A DNA stretch of 64,000 nucleotides. It comes from CAYFLR01 sp964343805 (GTDB taxonomy: Bacteria > Bdellovibrionota_B > Oligoflexia > CAYFLR01). A program made the translations under genes and the position numbers. The stretch is from NCBI GenBank assembly GCA_964343805.1, contig CAYFLR010000005.1, positions 62,001-126,000 of the forward strand, read 5' to 3'. The notes below the pieces were generated by a model. That model did not search any database. It was given only the letters and a program-made list of their open reading frames with translations, and was not told the origin of the DNA. This document shows, one piece after another, positions 8,829-18,346 of the stretch; position 1 is the first letter of the stretch; every line of letters begins with the position of its first letter.

Positions 8829-10718
8829 ATGGAAACCAACAATTCTTTAAGAAATATCTGTATTATCGCCCATGTAGATCATGGAAAAACCACTTTGGTA
8901 GACCAGCTCCTGCTGCAGGCAGGGGTATTTGCTGGTAAACAAAATGTCAGTGAAAGGGTGATGGACACCATGGACCTCGAACGAGAAAGAGGTATTACTA
9001 TTCGGGCTAAAAATGCTTCCTTAGAATATCAAAACCATAAAATCAATATTGTAGATACTCCTGGTCATGCTGATTTTGGAGGAGAAGTAGAGAGAATTTT
9101 GGGGATGGTCGATGGGGCTATTTTATTGGTAGATGCGGTGGAAGGACCTTTGCCTCAGACTCGCTTCGTCCTCCAAAAAGCCTTGGCTCACAAACTATCT
9201 CTTACCCTCCTTATTAATAAAGTGGATCGTCATGAGTGCCGGGATAATCAAATTATCCAACAGACAGTGGATGATACTTTTGATCTATTTATTGATTTGG
9301 GAGCCAGTGAAGAGCAAATTGATTTTCCAGTACTTTATTGTTGCGCTCGAGATGGGTGGTGCTGTGATGATATAAAGGAGGTTGAACCCTTGGTGCAAGG
9401 GAAGAAAAAGGGAAATCTCCAGCAACTTTTTAATTCAATCTTGAATGAGTTCCCCCCACCACAGCAAAACTCCAGTTCCGATTTTCAAATGCTGGTTTCT
9501 AATTTAGCTTATTCTGATTTTGTTGGAAAATTAGCCATTGGGAAAATACTAAGTGGTGAGATAAAGAAAAACCAAAAACTGTTCTGTCAGGGCAAAGATG
9601 ATAGTGATTTTCCTTTCACCGTGAGTCAAATATACTGCTATCAAGGTCTGAAGCAAGTGGAGCAAGAGAGGGCCTATGCTGGTGATATTGTCTTACTCGC
9701 TGGATGTAATCAAATCGAAATAGGCGATACGGTTACAGCAAATATTGAAGTGCCAGCCCTTCCTCGGATTGAAGTTGAAAAGCCCACCATAGGGGCTATT
9801 TTCTCGATTAATACTTCTCCTTATGCGGGTAAAGAAGGAGAGGCTATCCAATCTCGTAAGCTCCGCGATCGATTACTGAAAGAAGAACAAAACAATGTTT
9901 CCATCAAAATTGAAAATACCCCCCAATCTGATCAATACCGAATGTTGGGAAGAGGAGAACTTCAGTTTGCCATTGTTATTGAGCAAATGCGACGAGAAGG
10001 TATCGAATTTATGGTGGGTAAACCTGAGGTAATTTATAAATTTGATGAAAATGGCCAACGGCTTGAACCTTTAGAAAAGGTCTTTATCAGCACTCCTCGT
10101 GATTGTGATGGAGAGGTCACCAAATTGCTTCAGCAACGTAAAGGTATTCTCACTCGCTATGAATCTCTTTCGGCAATTGGTGGAGGTGAATCATCCTCCA
10201 GGTCATGGGTAGAATTGGAATATGAAATTCCTACTCGAGGATTGTTAGGAATTCGCTCTTCGTTGCTGAATATTACCAAGGGAGAGATCATCTTTAATGC
10301 TGAGTTTTGTCGTTACACACCATATAAAGGGGAATTACCACATCGTACAGCTGGCTGCCTTGTTTCTGATCGCCAAGGAGTAAGTATTGAGTATGCTTTA
10401 TTCAATCTGGAGAATCAGGGAGTCCTCTTCTTAAAGCCAGGGGAAAAAGTCTATGAAGGAATGGTCATTGGAGAAGGAAAAAGACCCAATGATATGAATG
10501 TGAATCCTTGTCGAGAAAAGAAGTTGACTAATGTACGTGCCGCTGGCTCGGATGAGCTGATTCAGTTAAAAGGGATCAAAGAGATGACCCTCGACCGCTG
10601 TATAGAATGGATAGATGAGGATGAATGGATTGAGGTGACACCGCAAAATATTCGTTTAAGAAAAAAAGTTCTAGCGAAGAACCAAAGGAGCGTTCGAAGA
10701 TCGGATCGAGTTTTATAA
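8829..10718 (+). CDS. typA: Ribosome-associated GTPase BipA/TypA
   Basis: A 629-residue translational GTPase with the full set of G motifs: G1 AHVDHGKTT (near residue 14), the switch I region ERERGITI, G3 DTPGHADFGGEVERIL, G4 NKVD, and the BipA-specific stretch DAVEGPLPQTRFVLQKAL. The later half shows the EF-G-like domains III and V and the BipA C-terminal domain (PRDCDGEVTKLLQQRKG; FCRYTPYKGELP). It lacks EF-G domain IV, as expected. BipA binds 70S ribosomes and assists 50S assembly at low temperature or stress. It is slightly longer than the usual ~610 residues because of a basic tail. It is divergent from the RDD gene. Confidence 0.96.
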   Translation: METNNSLRNICIIAHVDHGKTTLVDQLLLQAGVFAGKQNVSERVMDTMDLERERGITIRAKNASLEYQNHKINIVDTPGHADFGGEVERILGMVDGAILLVDAVEGPLPQTRFVLQKALAHKLSLTLLINKVDRHECRDNQIIQQTVDDTFDLFIDLGASEEQIDFPVLYCCARDGWCCDDIKEVEPLVQGKKKGNLQQLFNSILNEFPPPQQNSSSDFQMLVSNLAYSDFVGKLAIGKILSGEIKKNQKLFCQGKDDSDFPFTVSQIYCYQGLKQVEQERAYAGDIVLLAGCNQIEIGDTVTANIEVPALPRIEVEKPTIGAIFSINTSPYAGKEGEAIQSRKLRDRLLKEEQNNVSIKIENTPQSDQYRMLGRGELQFAIVIEQMRREGIEFMVGKPEVIYKFDENGQRLEPLEKVFISTPRDCDGEVTKLLQQRKGILTRYESLSAIGGGESSSRSWVELEYEIPTRGLLGIRSSLLNITKGEIIFNAEFCRYTPYKGELPHRTAGCLVSDRQGVSIEYALFNLENQGVLFLKPGEKVYEGMVIGEGKRPNDMNVNPCREKKLTNVRAAGSDELIQLKGIKEMTLDRCIEWIDEDEWIEVTPQNIRLRKKVLAKNQRSVRRSDRVL

Positions 10719-10730
10719 TGCATTGCTGAA

Positions 10731-11810
10731 TTAGTATGAACACTTTTCTTCAGCTTGGTATCTTGTGTGTCTTTCTGCTTGTGATTCTTGCAGACAAGTG
10801 ATGGTTTCTTGATTCGCTTTTTTGCAGGTTTGGAGAATGACTCTTGATGGAAAGTCAAGGTCTCTGGCTAGAATAGTACAAGGCCCAGTCCATTCGTTTG
10901 GTTCACTACAGAGTGCTTCTATGGTACTCTCCAAGATTCCCAATCCGCCTGTCATAACTATACATTGATTTCGCTCCTTAGTTGCATCTTTGCAGAGTCG
11001 TTTCCTTAGTGAAAAATCCAAACCGGCATCAGCTACATTGCGGATACAAGAGGTGGTCCATGGTGTCAAGTTTGAACAGATGAGAGCCGCACTCCCTTGG
11101 CTAAAACCGTTGTATTGAGCTGCTTGTTCACAATCTGTCTTATCATTCACATCACTGCATGTTTGATCTTTACAGGCCCCTTTACTGGCCTGTTTCCATT
11201 TGTTGACTTCTTTCAGAGCCCAATCCAGTTTTCTAAAAATATTAGAAAAGATTTGCGGGTATTTTCTAAAACTTTCTTTAGTTATATAGCACCAAGCATC
11301 GGATTGATTCTGAGGATCTTTAATCAGTGAAAGTAATTGAGTCACTAGCCCCGTTAATCTTGAATTACTGCGGTTTGGTTCCAATAATTCGATTAGGTGC
11401 TTTTGCAGTAAAGCTAAATCAACTTCTTTGACAACCAAAGTTCCTTGGGACTGTGATGAAGAAGGGTTATTCTTTTTTAGAAATTCTATCTCATCAATAA
11501 TATTATAAAGTAAGCTTGCTAAGGAATTAATATTAAAGCGGATTTGATCTGTCCTTAGGCAAGAAATATAAGCATAGTGACGGTTAGCGTAGGTTCTAAT
11601 CTGCTCATAAGATAAATCGAATTGGCTTTTTAAGCGTTCACTTCTTGATTTTGCATGATATAAAGTCTGTTCAGTTTGCCAAATAAACTGATCCTTTATG
11701 ACAGTGGTGTCATAGATATTCTTTATTTCAGACTGGTTTTGTTTAGGCTTACAAGAGAAGAATAGGATAACAGAAATTAATAAAATAAAGTATTTTACTA
11801 ATATTTTCAT
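10731..11810 (-). CDS. Cysteine-rich lipoprotein of unknown function
   Basis: A 359-residue predicted lipoprotein: MKILVKYFILLISVILFFSC, lipobox LFFSC. I take the ATG at 11810, preceded by AGGAG seven bases upstream; a 12-residue longer frame has no such site. The first half is helical with no Cys-rich character. The C-terminal ~170 residues carry about a dozen cysteines in spaced pairs (for example KGACKDQTCSD and CEQAAQ), suggesting a disulfide-stabilised periplasmic or surface domain. It converges on typA, leaving only 12 nt between the stops. No family is recognised. Confidence 0.75.
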   Translation of the reverse strand: MKILVKYFILLISVILFFSCKPKQNQSEIKNIYDTTVIKDQFIWQTEQTLYHAKSRSERLKSQFDLSYEQIRTYANRHYAYISCLRTDQIRFNINSLASLLYNIIDEIEFLKKNNPSSSQSQGTLVVKEVDLALLQKHLIELLEPNRSNSRLTGLVTQLLSLIKDPQNQSDAWCYITKESFRKYPQIFSNIFRKLDWALKEVNKWKQASKGACKDQTCSDVNDKTDCEQAAQYNGFSQGSAALICSNLTPWTTSCIRNVADAGLDFSLRKRLCKDATKERNQCIVMTGGLGILESTIEALCSEPNEWTGPCTILARDLDFPSRVILQTCKKANQETITCLQESQAERHTRYQAEEKCSY

Positions 11811-12173
11811 TGTTAGAACTCCTAAATAAAGGATATTTGGAAACAATTAACTATGAACAAGTGTTTTTAGGATATAGATCCTATGCCCTCTCCCTATCGG
11901 AATCAAAGGATATTTCTTTACTTACAAAGTGACCGTGAAGTTAAACCCTTTATAAATGGCTATAAATATTAGAATTAAATTTAAGACCTTTGACTTTCAA
12001 ACGAATAGAGTGGGTTCTTGTTTCGGTTTTTTACCTAATCTATGAGGAAAAGTGATTAAATTCTCATTTTTTTTAAAAAAAATAAAAAGATCTATTCACA
12101 TAACCGTCTGAATTTATTAAAATCAAATAATCACATTATTTTATTTAATTATAACTATATGGGGAGGAGATGA
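11811..12173. other. Intergenic region 5' of ihfA
   Basis: 363 nt, very AT-rich with A and T runs around 12050-12160. It must hold the divergent promoters of the lipoprotein gene and ihfA. I see no sigma-70 pair good enough to name, no terminator and no RNA gene. Confidence 0.6.
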
Positions 12174-12473
12174 ATGACCCTAACAAAAGAAGGTATCGTT
12201 GAATTGATTATGGGCCGTATGAGCTTTTCCCAAAAAGAAGCAAAACAGCTTTTAGAGCTGGTACTTGAAGAGGTAAAAAACACTCTTGAGCAAGGTAATG
12301 AAGTAAAAATTTCAGGCTTTGGTAAGTGGAATGTTCGTTCTAAAAAGGCGCGGCCAGGTCGAAACCCTCATACTGGTGAAACTTTGGAAATTGCTCCTCG
12401 TAAAGTAGTTACCTTTCATCCCAGTGAGAAATTGAAGAAAAAAGTCAATCGTCCTGATCCCGCAGCTACTTAA
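12174..12473 (+). CDS. ihfA: Integration host factor, alpha-type subunit (HU/IHF family)
   Basis: A 99-residue DNA-bending protein of the HU/IHF family. It has the N-terminal helical dimerisation part, the GFGKW turn (HU/IHF: I-S-G-F-G-K-W-N-V-R), the arm tip RPGRNPHTGE and the closing KVVTFHPSEKLKKKV. The R-x-G-R-N-P tip with Pro at the intercalating position and the early T-K-E-G-I-V-E pattern favour IHF alpha over HU. GGGGAGGAG precedes ATG. IHF bends DNA in promoters, including sigma-54 promoters, which is relevant to the sigma-54 promoter at 24.03 kb. A beta partner is not in the window. Confidence 0.9.
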   Translation: MTLTKEGIVELIMGRMSFSQKEAKQLLELVLEEVKNTLEQGNEVKISGFGKWNVRSKKARPGRNPHTGETLEIAPRKVVTFHPSEKLKKKVNRPDPAAT

Positions 12474-12600
12474 AAACCCATTTTAAATCAAAAAATTATT
12501 AAGTTAACTTTTAACTATTGCAGGGGTGCAGTTCTTCGTATATAAGCGTTTACACTCGGGTTTAGACTCTTATGGAAACTAATTATTCTGAAGGAACTGT

Positions 12601-13554
12601 ATGCTCCCCTGCACTGCCCTTTTTCTAAAAAGACTGTTTCTAACAATGGCTATTCTTAGCCATTTCGGATTTGGATCGCCTTGCATTCTAGGAAACTCTC
12701 TTCAATTTGAAAACCAATCAGAACATTCATCCGTCTGGCGAGTCATATATGGAGATGACAATCGTTATGAGGTTGCAGAGTATCCCTCTCACTATTACCA
12801 GCACGCCGCACGATCAGTGGCTGCCCTCTTTCACAAACTGCGACTCGACTTTAAAGAAGATCATGTGTTGGTAAAAGGAAAAACTCTTTTAGAAAAGGGC
12901 TATTGCCTAGATGAACCTTTTGTAAATCAAACTCCAAGCGCTTCTTGCACTGGTTTTTTAGTCAGAGATGATTGGTTGCTCACTGCGGGGCACTGTATTC
13001 TTACGGTGGATGAGTGTAAAATTTATAGATGGGTCTTTGATTATCATACGGACATGGCAGGGCAGATGCAGCGACGGATCTCTAAAGAGAATGTCTATAG
13101 CTGTGTAGAAATTCTAGAGAGAAGAATGAGTCACGGTAAAAAGATTGACTACACTCTCTTAAGACTCGATCGACCGGTAAAAGGAAGGTCTCCGTTACCT
13201 ATTCGGACATCAGGAAGTATTAAGTTAGGTGATCCTCTTATAATGATTGGTCACCCTACTGGTTTACCTGCTAAAATTGCCGATCAAGCGCAGGTTATTA
13301 AAAATATCCACCCTAACTTCTTTGTATCTAACTTAGATGCCTATCACGGTAACTCTGGTTCTCCTGTTTTCAACACTAAGACCGGATGGGTTGAAGGCAT
13401 TCTAGTGAGGGGTGAATATGATTTTACTGTGGACCCGGCTGAGAATTGCAAACATTCCGCCATTTGCGGTGAGGCGACCTGTCAAGGGGAAGACGTGACT
13501 AGAATCACCACCATCAAAAAATTAGTTCAACAACGAAGGGTCATCATTCCTTGA
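12601..13554 (+). CDS. Secreted trypsin-like serine protease
   Basis: A 317-residue protein with an N-terminal hydrophobic signal region (residues ~5-25). The chymotrypsin-fold triad is visible: His131 in LLTAGHC, Asp183 in KIDYTLLRL, and Ser252 in YHGNSGSPVF. GNSGSP rather than GDSGGP points to the V8/glutamyl-endopeptidase-like bacterial branch of S1. Several Cys may form disulfides. AAGGAA precedes ATG. It is the first of three co-directional genes (protease, caspase-like lipoprotein, hybrid kinase). The substrate is unknown; periplasmic or extracellular action is expected. Confidence 0.88.
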   Translation: MLPCTALFLKRLFLTMAILSHFGFGSPCILGNSLQFENQSEHSSVWRVIYGDDNRYEVAEYPSHYYQHAARSVAALFHKLRLDFKEDHVLVKGKTLLEKGYCLDEPFVNQTPSASCTGFLVRDDWLLTAGHCILTVDECKIYRWVFDYHTDMAGQMQRRISKENVYSCVEILERRMSHGKKIDYTLLRLDRPVKGRSPLPIRTSGSIKLGDPLIMIGHPTGLPAKIADQAQVIKNIHPNFFVSNLDAYHGNSGSPVFNTKTGWVEGILVRGEYDFTVDPAENCKHSAICGEATCQGEDVTRITTIKKLVQQRRVIIP

Positions 13555-13662
13555 TTCCCGTTTCTTAACCAATACTTTAATAAACCATGCTACTTGATCC
13601 AAGTTAGTTCTCAGGGTAAAATGATACCAAGAAACCTAGATCCTCAGAGCAAAAGGAGACTT

Positions 13663-15072
13663 ATGCGTTTATTTACTTTATTTTGTTTGATGGTTTGTTT
13701 GTTAATCTCCTGTAAAAATAGGAATTTAAGTGAGTTGAGCGGGGTGGAAGGAGCCTCATGTGATGGTAAGGTGGATAAGTATGAAGAGTTTTGTGTTAAT
13801 CCCATGTTGAATGGGGGAACTTTACCAGACTGCAAGCAACCACTCCAAAACTTTCAAAGTAATATCATGGGGAAAGATAAAAAAGCAGCCCTCATCTACT
13901 ATGCCATTGATACCAAAGAACCATTTATGCAGACCTCAGTTGACTTTGAAGTTAAAGCCTTAAGGCAGGCTTGTGAAGCGGGAAAAAGTCTTAAAGGAGC
14001 TGGGATTAATTGGGTGGTATTTTTAAATAGTCATTATATAGATGGAATAGCTACGAACAGAGAGCCCAGCTATATTTACTGTAAAAATAGCACTTTTATT
14101 AAAGAAAAATTCGATCCCACCTTGGTACAAAAATTAGAAAAGAAAAGAGAGGTCATTCAAACTGCCGACAATCCAGCTCTGCATGGGGGGGTGATTCGTT
14201 TTCATGTGAGGTACAATAAGGTTGCGGAAATAATTGATGAAGAGAAGAAAAAACGCAAAGTTCAAATCGGAGATGTATTTTTTCGTCATCCCTATGCTCA
14301 TCCCGATTTTTTTGTAGAAATGATTGAGCACACCTTAGAAAATCTTTTTCCACCAGATGAGTTTGTTCATTTTATCCATTTGAAATCTCACGGTTCCCGG
14401 CGTCTACTTTTAACCGGTTTAGCTGATTTTCAAAAAGATAAAAAAACCACCTGTCAGAAAAAAATAATTGATAAACCTGGTTCTGTGTCATCCGAAATCA
14501 ATCCTGAGGGAGTCGGGTTAGGAAGCATTGATAAAGACTGGAATAGATTTTTTGCAACATATAACCCTTGGATATCAGGACAATTGGGAGGTCCTAATTC
14601 TCTTGGAGGACCTAATTCTTTAGGGGGGCCTAATTCTCTTGGAGGACCTAATTCTTTAAGTGCTAAGCAAGGCTTAGGGGTCAATGGTTTAGGAACAGGG
14701 GGACAATCATTACAAAGTCATAACCCCTTTGGCATGTCCCACTTGAAGCTTGCCCAAACCATGACCTACCTTTTTAAAATTCTAGGAAAACGGAAATATA
14801 ACAGCGAATATGAGATTGGATTTCTCATGCTCGAATCCTGTGAAACAAATGCCTCTGAAAAGAAAGAAATTGCCGATTATCAAGGAACACTGCCCGAATT
14901 ACGTTCTTACTATTCTGCCAGTGGGAGCCTATGGTACCGTAATATCAATTGGCATAATTTGTTATTACAGGCAGCTAGGAAAGCTGAGAATGAAGGAAGA
15001 AGTCAGGCCAAAGTTTTACAGGAATTAATTATTCCCGTAGCTAGAGACATTACCAATTTTATTAGTAAATAG
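13663..15072 (+). CDS. Lipoprotein with caspase-like (clan CD) peptidase signature
   Basis: A 469-residue lipoprotein with lipobox LLISC. The ATG at 13663 follows AAAAGGAGA; a longer TTG-initiated frame from 13594 lacks a site and hides the signal peptide. The mature protein shows clan CD peptidase features: a beta strand ALIYYAID, the strand-plus-His motif FIHLKSHGS (His243), and the strand-plus-Cys motif GFLMLESCE (Cys393). Between them lies an inserted low-complexity loop with four exact LGGPNS repeats (308-331). Caspase-fold enzymes place His and Cys at the ends of neighbouring strands, usually ~45 residues apart; here the insertion widens this to 150. The family assignment is inferred from these motifs. 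It lies 24 nt before the kinase gene. Confidence 0.65.
   Translation: MRLFTLFCLMVCLLISCKNRNLSELSGVEGASCDGKVDKYEEFCVNPMLNGGTLPDCKQPLQNFQSNIMGKDKKAALIYYAIDTKEPFMQTSVDFEVKALRQACEAGKSLKGAGINWVVFLNSHYIDGIATNREPSYIYCKNSTFIKEKFDPTLVQKLEKKREVIQTADNPALHGGVIRFHVRYNKVAEIIDEEKKKRKVQIGDVFFRHPYAHPDFFVEMIEHTLENLFPPDEFVHFIHLKSHGSRRLLLTGLADFQKDKKTTCQKKIIDKPGSVSSEINPEGVGLGSIDKDWNRFFATYNPWISGQLGGPNSLGGPNSLGGPNSLGGPNSLSAKQGLGVNGLGTGGQSLQSHNPFGMSHLKLAQTMTYLFKILGKRKYNSEYEIGFLMLESCETNASEKKEIADYQGTLPELRSYYSASGSLWYRNINWHNLLLQAARKAENEGRSQAKVLQELIIPVARDITNFISK
14584..14655 (+). repeat. Four tandem 18-bp in-frame repeats (LGGPNS)
   Basis: Four consecutive 18-nt units encode LGGPNS in the loop between the putative catalytic His and Cys of the caspase-like lipoprotein. 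Copies two and four look identical, while one and three differ at synonymous positions. Slippage could change copy number between strains. Confidence 0.95.
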
Positions 15073-15096
15073 TTATTCCGTAAAAGGTGGTGATTT

Positions 15097-17997
15097 ATGT
15101 GGCTAGAGAGGTTTTTGCAAGTTGTTTTCTTTTGCGCTCTTTTAGCCCTCATCGGATTTTTTATTTTTTCCATTTCCTTTTTTTCCGGCACAGAGACTTT
15201 CATATCAGCGGATAAAAATGTTTTTACCTTGGATCAAAAAAGTATTCAAACTTTTATAAAGTTTGGTCCTCTGCCTCCCTGTGCAGAAGAAGGTGCCACT
15301 ACCTGTTATAATAAAGAGAACTTGGATGAATCAAATTGGCAGGCTATTACTCTCCCTACTTATGATTTTAAAACCCATAAAGATTATAAGCTTGGTCTAC
15401 AGACCGGGGAGGTCCATTATCGGATTTATATAACTCTTCCCCCGTCCTTGCAAACCTTGGGACAACCGATTTCCTTTACCCCAGGTTACATTAATCTTTC
15501 AGAGTATACGATCTTTATAGATGAGAATGAAGTTTTATCTGGTATGGGTAAGAGCTCTTTTGGAGCCTTTAGTGTTATTTCCCTGCCAAAAAAAGTACTC
15601 GCTCGAAAAAAGATTTTACTTTATGTGCAAGGAAAAGTGGCAACGGGTGATTCAGGAATCAAACATTATACTCGGCTTTTCATTGGTCCCGCAGATAAAA
15701 TCAAGAAATTGAGCCTCCATACCGAACGAGCCATGGTTTCTTATCCTTTGCTCTGGCTCATCAGTGTGGGAACTCTTTTGGTCTTTTTCGCCTTTTTATT
15801 CATATTTAGTCAGCGTAAACAGAACTATACCTTTGTAGCTCTATTTACCTTCTGTGTTATGTTGGAGCAACTCATGCGCAGTGAGTTTTTAGCTCACTAT
15901 TTAATCGAACCTGTCCGCCTCTTTTTTCTGGTTCTTTCGCATATTACGGCTTCTTTTGCTATCATAGCCTTTTTTAAGTATTTCCATAGACTCTCACTTT
16001 CTTCAAAAATCACTTGGTCACTCTGGCTTATTTTAGCCAGCTGTGGAGCCATTATGAGTGGTTTCTTCTGGATGGGGTCCACCGCTTTTTCTCTTCCTAC
16101 TATTTTTAAATTTATAACCATTGTTAGATTATTATCCATTCTAGGTATCTTTTCTTTCGTTTGTCATTTGATTTGGCAGAGAAAGCAAAATCATATTCCG
16201 TTAAGTTGGAGTCTTATTTCCTTCTTATTATTTTTTGTACCCTATTTATTGCTTTTAATTTATGTGTACTTCTTTCCTAGCTTTTACTATCAGCCGCTTT
16301 TTGATCTCGCCATCTGTCTATATATTGCTATTCACTCGTTTCGTTTGTTCGGTGTTAATGAAATGCGGGTAGAAGAACAGAGAATTTTAATAAAGCATCA
16401 AGAGCGAGATGCAGCCATCGGGCAAGTGGCTAAACTCCTCGCTCATGATATTCGTAAACCCTTTTCCCAAATAAAGATGATGCTGGGATCGGGGCAAATG
16501 TTTCAGCCCAATCCCTCTTTTTTGAACCAAGCCAAAAAGGATATTGAAAAGTCGATTCTACATGTAGAAAGTATGATAGGCGATATCCTTGATTACTCTC
16601 GATCAGTGCAACTAGAGGTCCAACCTCACTCTCTTCATCCGGTTTTTGATTTCATAGTGCGACAGGTGATGCTGCCGTATCATAAAAAAACAATCACTAT
16701 TAATTATGAATTTAAAGCCTGCAACAAACCCTTAATTGATAAAGAACGATTTGCTCGGGTGTTAGCAAATATTGTAGCAAATGCAGCCGAAGCCATAACG
16801 GTGATTGGTAAAGCGGACAGAGGTGAAATAACCATTAAGACACGAGATCTGAATGTAAACTCTCAAAAAATGGTTGAGATTGTGGTGGATAACACAGGAC
16901 CTTTGTTAAACGAAGAGGATATTCCCCAACTGTTTGAATCCTTTTTTACCAGTGGTAAGAAAAAAGGCACAGGGCTTGGACTTGCTTCTGCTTTAAAAGT
17001 GATTAGCCTGCAAAAGGGGACCATTCGTGCTCAAAATCGAGTTGATCAAAAAGGGGTTCAATTTATTATTGAGCTTCCCGCCTCAAAGGAAAAAGAGGAT
17101 CCCATTTATGAAGAGCTTTTAAGCAACAGCAAGGATATTATTCCAAATGTTATAGAGGAAGAGGGAGCAGAATCACATATTGAACTATTAAGTCAATCTT
17201 CAGAGACCTATCATGTGGTTCTACTCGAAGATGAGGTCCTTTATCGTGCCTGGGTGAGAAATCTGATTAAAGATAATGAGATTTTAAGAAACAAAGTGGT
17301 TTTATACGATACCAGTAATGTGGATGAAGCGGTAGAATTGGTTCATCAGGGAAAAGTTCTCTATGCAATCGTAGATATAGATTTAGGTGAAGATAAAAAC
17401 GGTTACGACTTCTTAAAAATTATCGATGAAAAATATAAAAAGGTCGCATGCCTAGTGCATAGCAATCGTCCCTATAATGATTATCACGATAATGTAGGTC
17501 ACCTCAAATGTTGCAAAGAGTTTGTTCCTAAACCCCTTCCTCTAAATAAACTAATTCAATTTTTATCGGGAAAAGCAGTTGAAAGTAAAAGTCCTTCTCA
17601 AAAAGAGTTGAGTTCCTCTTTAATTATGTACTGTGATGATTCACTTTTAATGCGAGAGCACTTTAGTTTTTTATGTAAGGCCTATCAGGAAAAAGGAAGC
17701 ACTATCCAATATGAAATTTTTGAAAATGGAGAAAAACTGATTGCTGCTTTGAGTAAGAAAAAACCTGCTTTGATTTTTACTGATCTAAATATGGAAGATG
17801 AAGAGGGAGAACTGAATGGCTATGAGGTAATAAAAAGAGTGAAAGAGTTAAGTCCAGATACCAAAGCCTATTTACTTTCTAATGAGCCCACCTCCCTTTC
17901 GGAAGAACCTACCAAAAATGCTGGTGGAGAAGGGGCTTTTGAACAACCATTTGGTCAAGATCTGTTTTTTAATATTCTCGATAAAACTATTAAGTAA
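15097..17997 (+). CDS. 7TM (DISM-type) hybrid sensor histidine kinase with two receiver domains
   Basis: A 966-residue inner-membrane sensor. One TM helix (residues ~8-30) is followed by a ~170-residue periplasmic beta-rich domain of the 7TMR-DISM extracellular type. Seven membrane helices span about 207-425. Then come HisKA with LLAHDIRKP (His450), an ATPase domain with N box NIVANAAEA and G box KGTGLGLASA, and two receivers with phospho-acceptors Asp760 (AIVDIDL) and Asp896 (IFTDLNM). No output domain is present, so the signal must pass to another protein. It follows the caspase-like gene by 24 nt and ends the protease/caspase-like/kinase set. DISM domains are thought to sense carbohydrates or other small ligands. 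Confidence 0.92.
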   Translation: MWLERFLQVVFFCALLALIGFFIFSISFFSGTETFISADKNVFTLDQKSIQTFIKFGPLPPCAEEGATTCYNKENLDESNWQAITLPTYDFKTHKDYKLGLQTGEVHYRIYITLPPSLQTLGQPISFTPGYINLSEYTIFIDENEVLSGMGKSSFGAFSVISLPKKVLARKKILLYVQGKVATGDSGIKHYTRLFIGPADKIKKLSLHTERAMVSYPLLWLISVGTLLVFFAFLFIFSQRKQNYTFVALFTFCVMLEQLMRSEFLAHYLIEPVRLFFLVLSHITASFAIIAFFKYFHRLSLSSKITWSLWLILASCGAIMSGFFWMGSTAFSLPTIFKFITIVRLLSILGIFSFVCHLIWQRKQNHIPLSWSLISFLLFFVPYLLLLIYVYFFPSFYYQPLFDLAICLYIAIHSFRLFGVNEMRVEEQRILIKHQERDAAIGQVAKLLAHDIRKPFSQIKMMLGSGQMFQPNPSFLNQAKKDIEKSILHVESMIGDILDYSRSVQLEVQPHSLHPVFDFIVRQVMLPYHKKTITINYEFKACNKPLIDKERFARVLANIVANAAEAITVIGKADRGEITIKTRDLNVNSQKMVEIVVDNTGPLLNEEDIPQLFESFFTSGKKKGTGLGLASALKVISLQKGTIRAQNRVDQKGVQFIIELPASKEKEDPIYEELLSNSKDIIPNVIEEEGAESHIELLSQSSETYHVVLLEDEVLYRAWVRNLIKDNEILRNKVVLYDTSNVDEAVELVHQGKVLYAIVDIDLGEDKNGYDFLKIIDEKYKKVACLVHSNRPYNDYHDNVGHLKCCKEFVPKPLPLNKLIQFLSGKAVESKSPSQKELSSSLIMYCDDSLLMREHFSFLCKAYQEKGSTIQYEIFENGEKLIAALSKKKPALIFTDLNMEDEEGELNGYEVIKRVKELSPDTKAYLLSNEPTSLSEEPTKNAGGEGAFEQPFGQDLFFNILDKTIK

Positions 17998-18085
17998 AAA
18001 AACTAATTATTGTCCTTAAAAGTAATCACAATGCAGAGATCATTTTCCACGTAGACTTTCACTAGATCAGTGTGACCCGTTCCTC

Positions 18086-18343
18086 CTACTTCTTGGGCTG
18101 TTGTTCCATGAGCTTTTTCATGGAAATTGGTACATGACCTAATTTTTTAATTTTAGCCAAATACTCCTCACCCTCTTGTCGTTTGGCTTTTTCGGCAATA
18201 GGGTCGATATTATTCACTATAGATACAGCATAAGAGTAATTTTCTCCGAAATTTCCCTGATAGGTCTCTAACAAAAGCCTTTTGAGGACGTGGATATGGC
18301 GGAATTCGAGTGTGAGTTCTTCTTGGTTTTCCTTCAAATTCAT
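18086..18343 (-). CDS. Small charged protein, unknown
   Basis: An 85-residue cytoplasmic protein, mostly helical and Lys/Glu-rich, with no signal peptide or Cys. It follows the GH114-like gene by 3 nt, and its AAGGA ribosome site lies over that gene's stop, so the two are co-transcribed. No family recognised. Confidence 0.6.
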   Translation of the reverse strand: MNLKENQEELTLEFRHIHVLKRLLLETYQGNFGENYSYAVSIVNNIDPIAEKAKRQEGEEYLAKIKKLGHVPISMKKLMEQQPKK

Positions 18344-18346
18344 TCC

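Noticed and set aside
13594..13662. TTG-initiated N-terminal extension of the caspase-like lipoprotein
   Set aside because: It would bury the lipoprotein signal; the ATG at 13663 has AAAAGGAGA at correct spacing.
14454..14684. Antisense frame with repeated Gly-Pro-Pro words
   Set aside because: Mirror of the LGGPNS repeats in the sense gene; no ribosome site.
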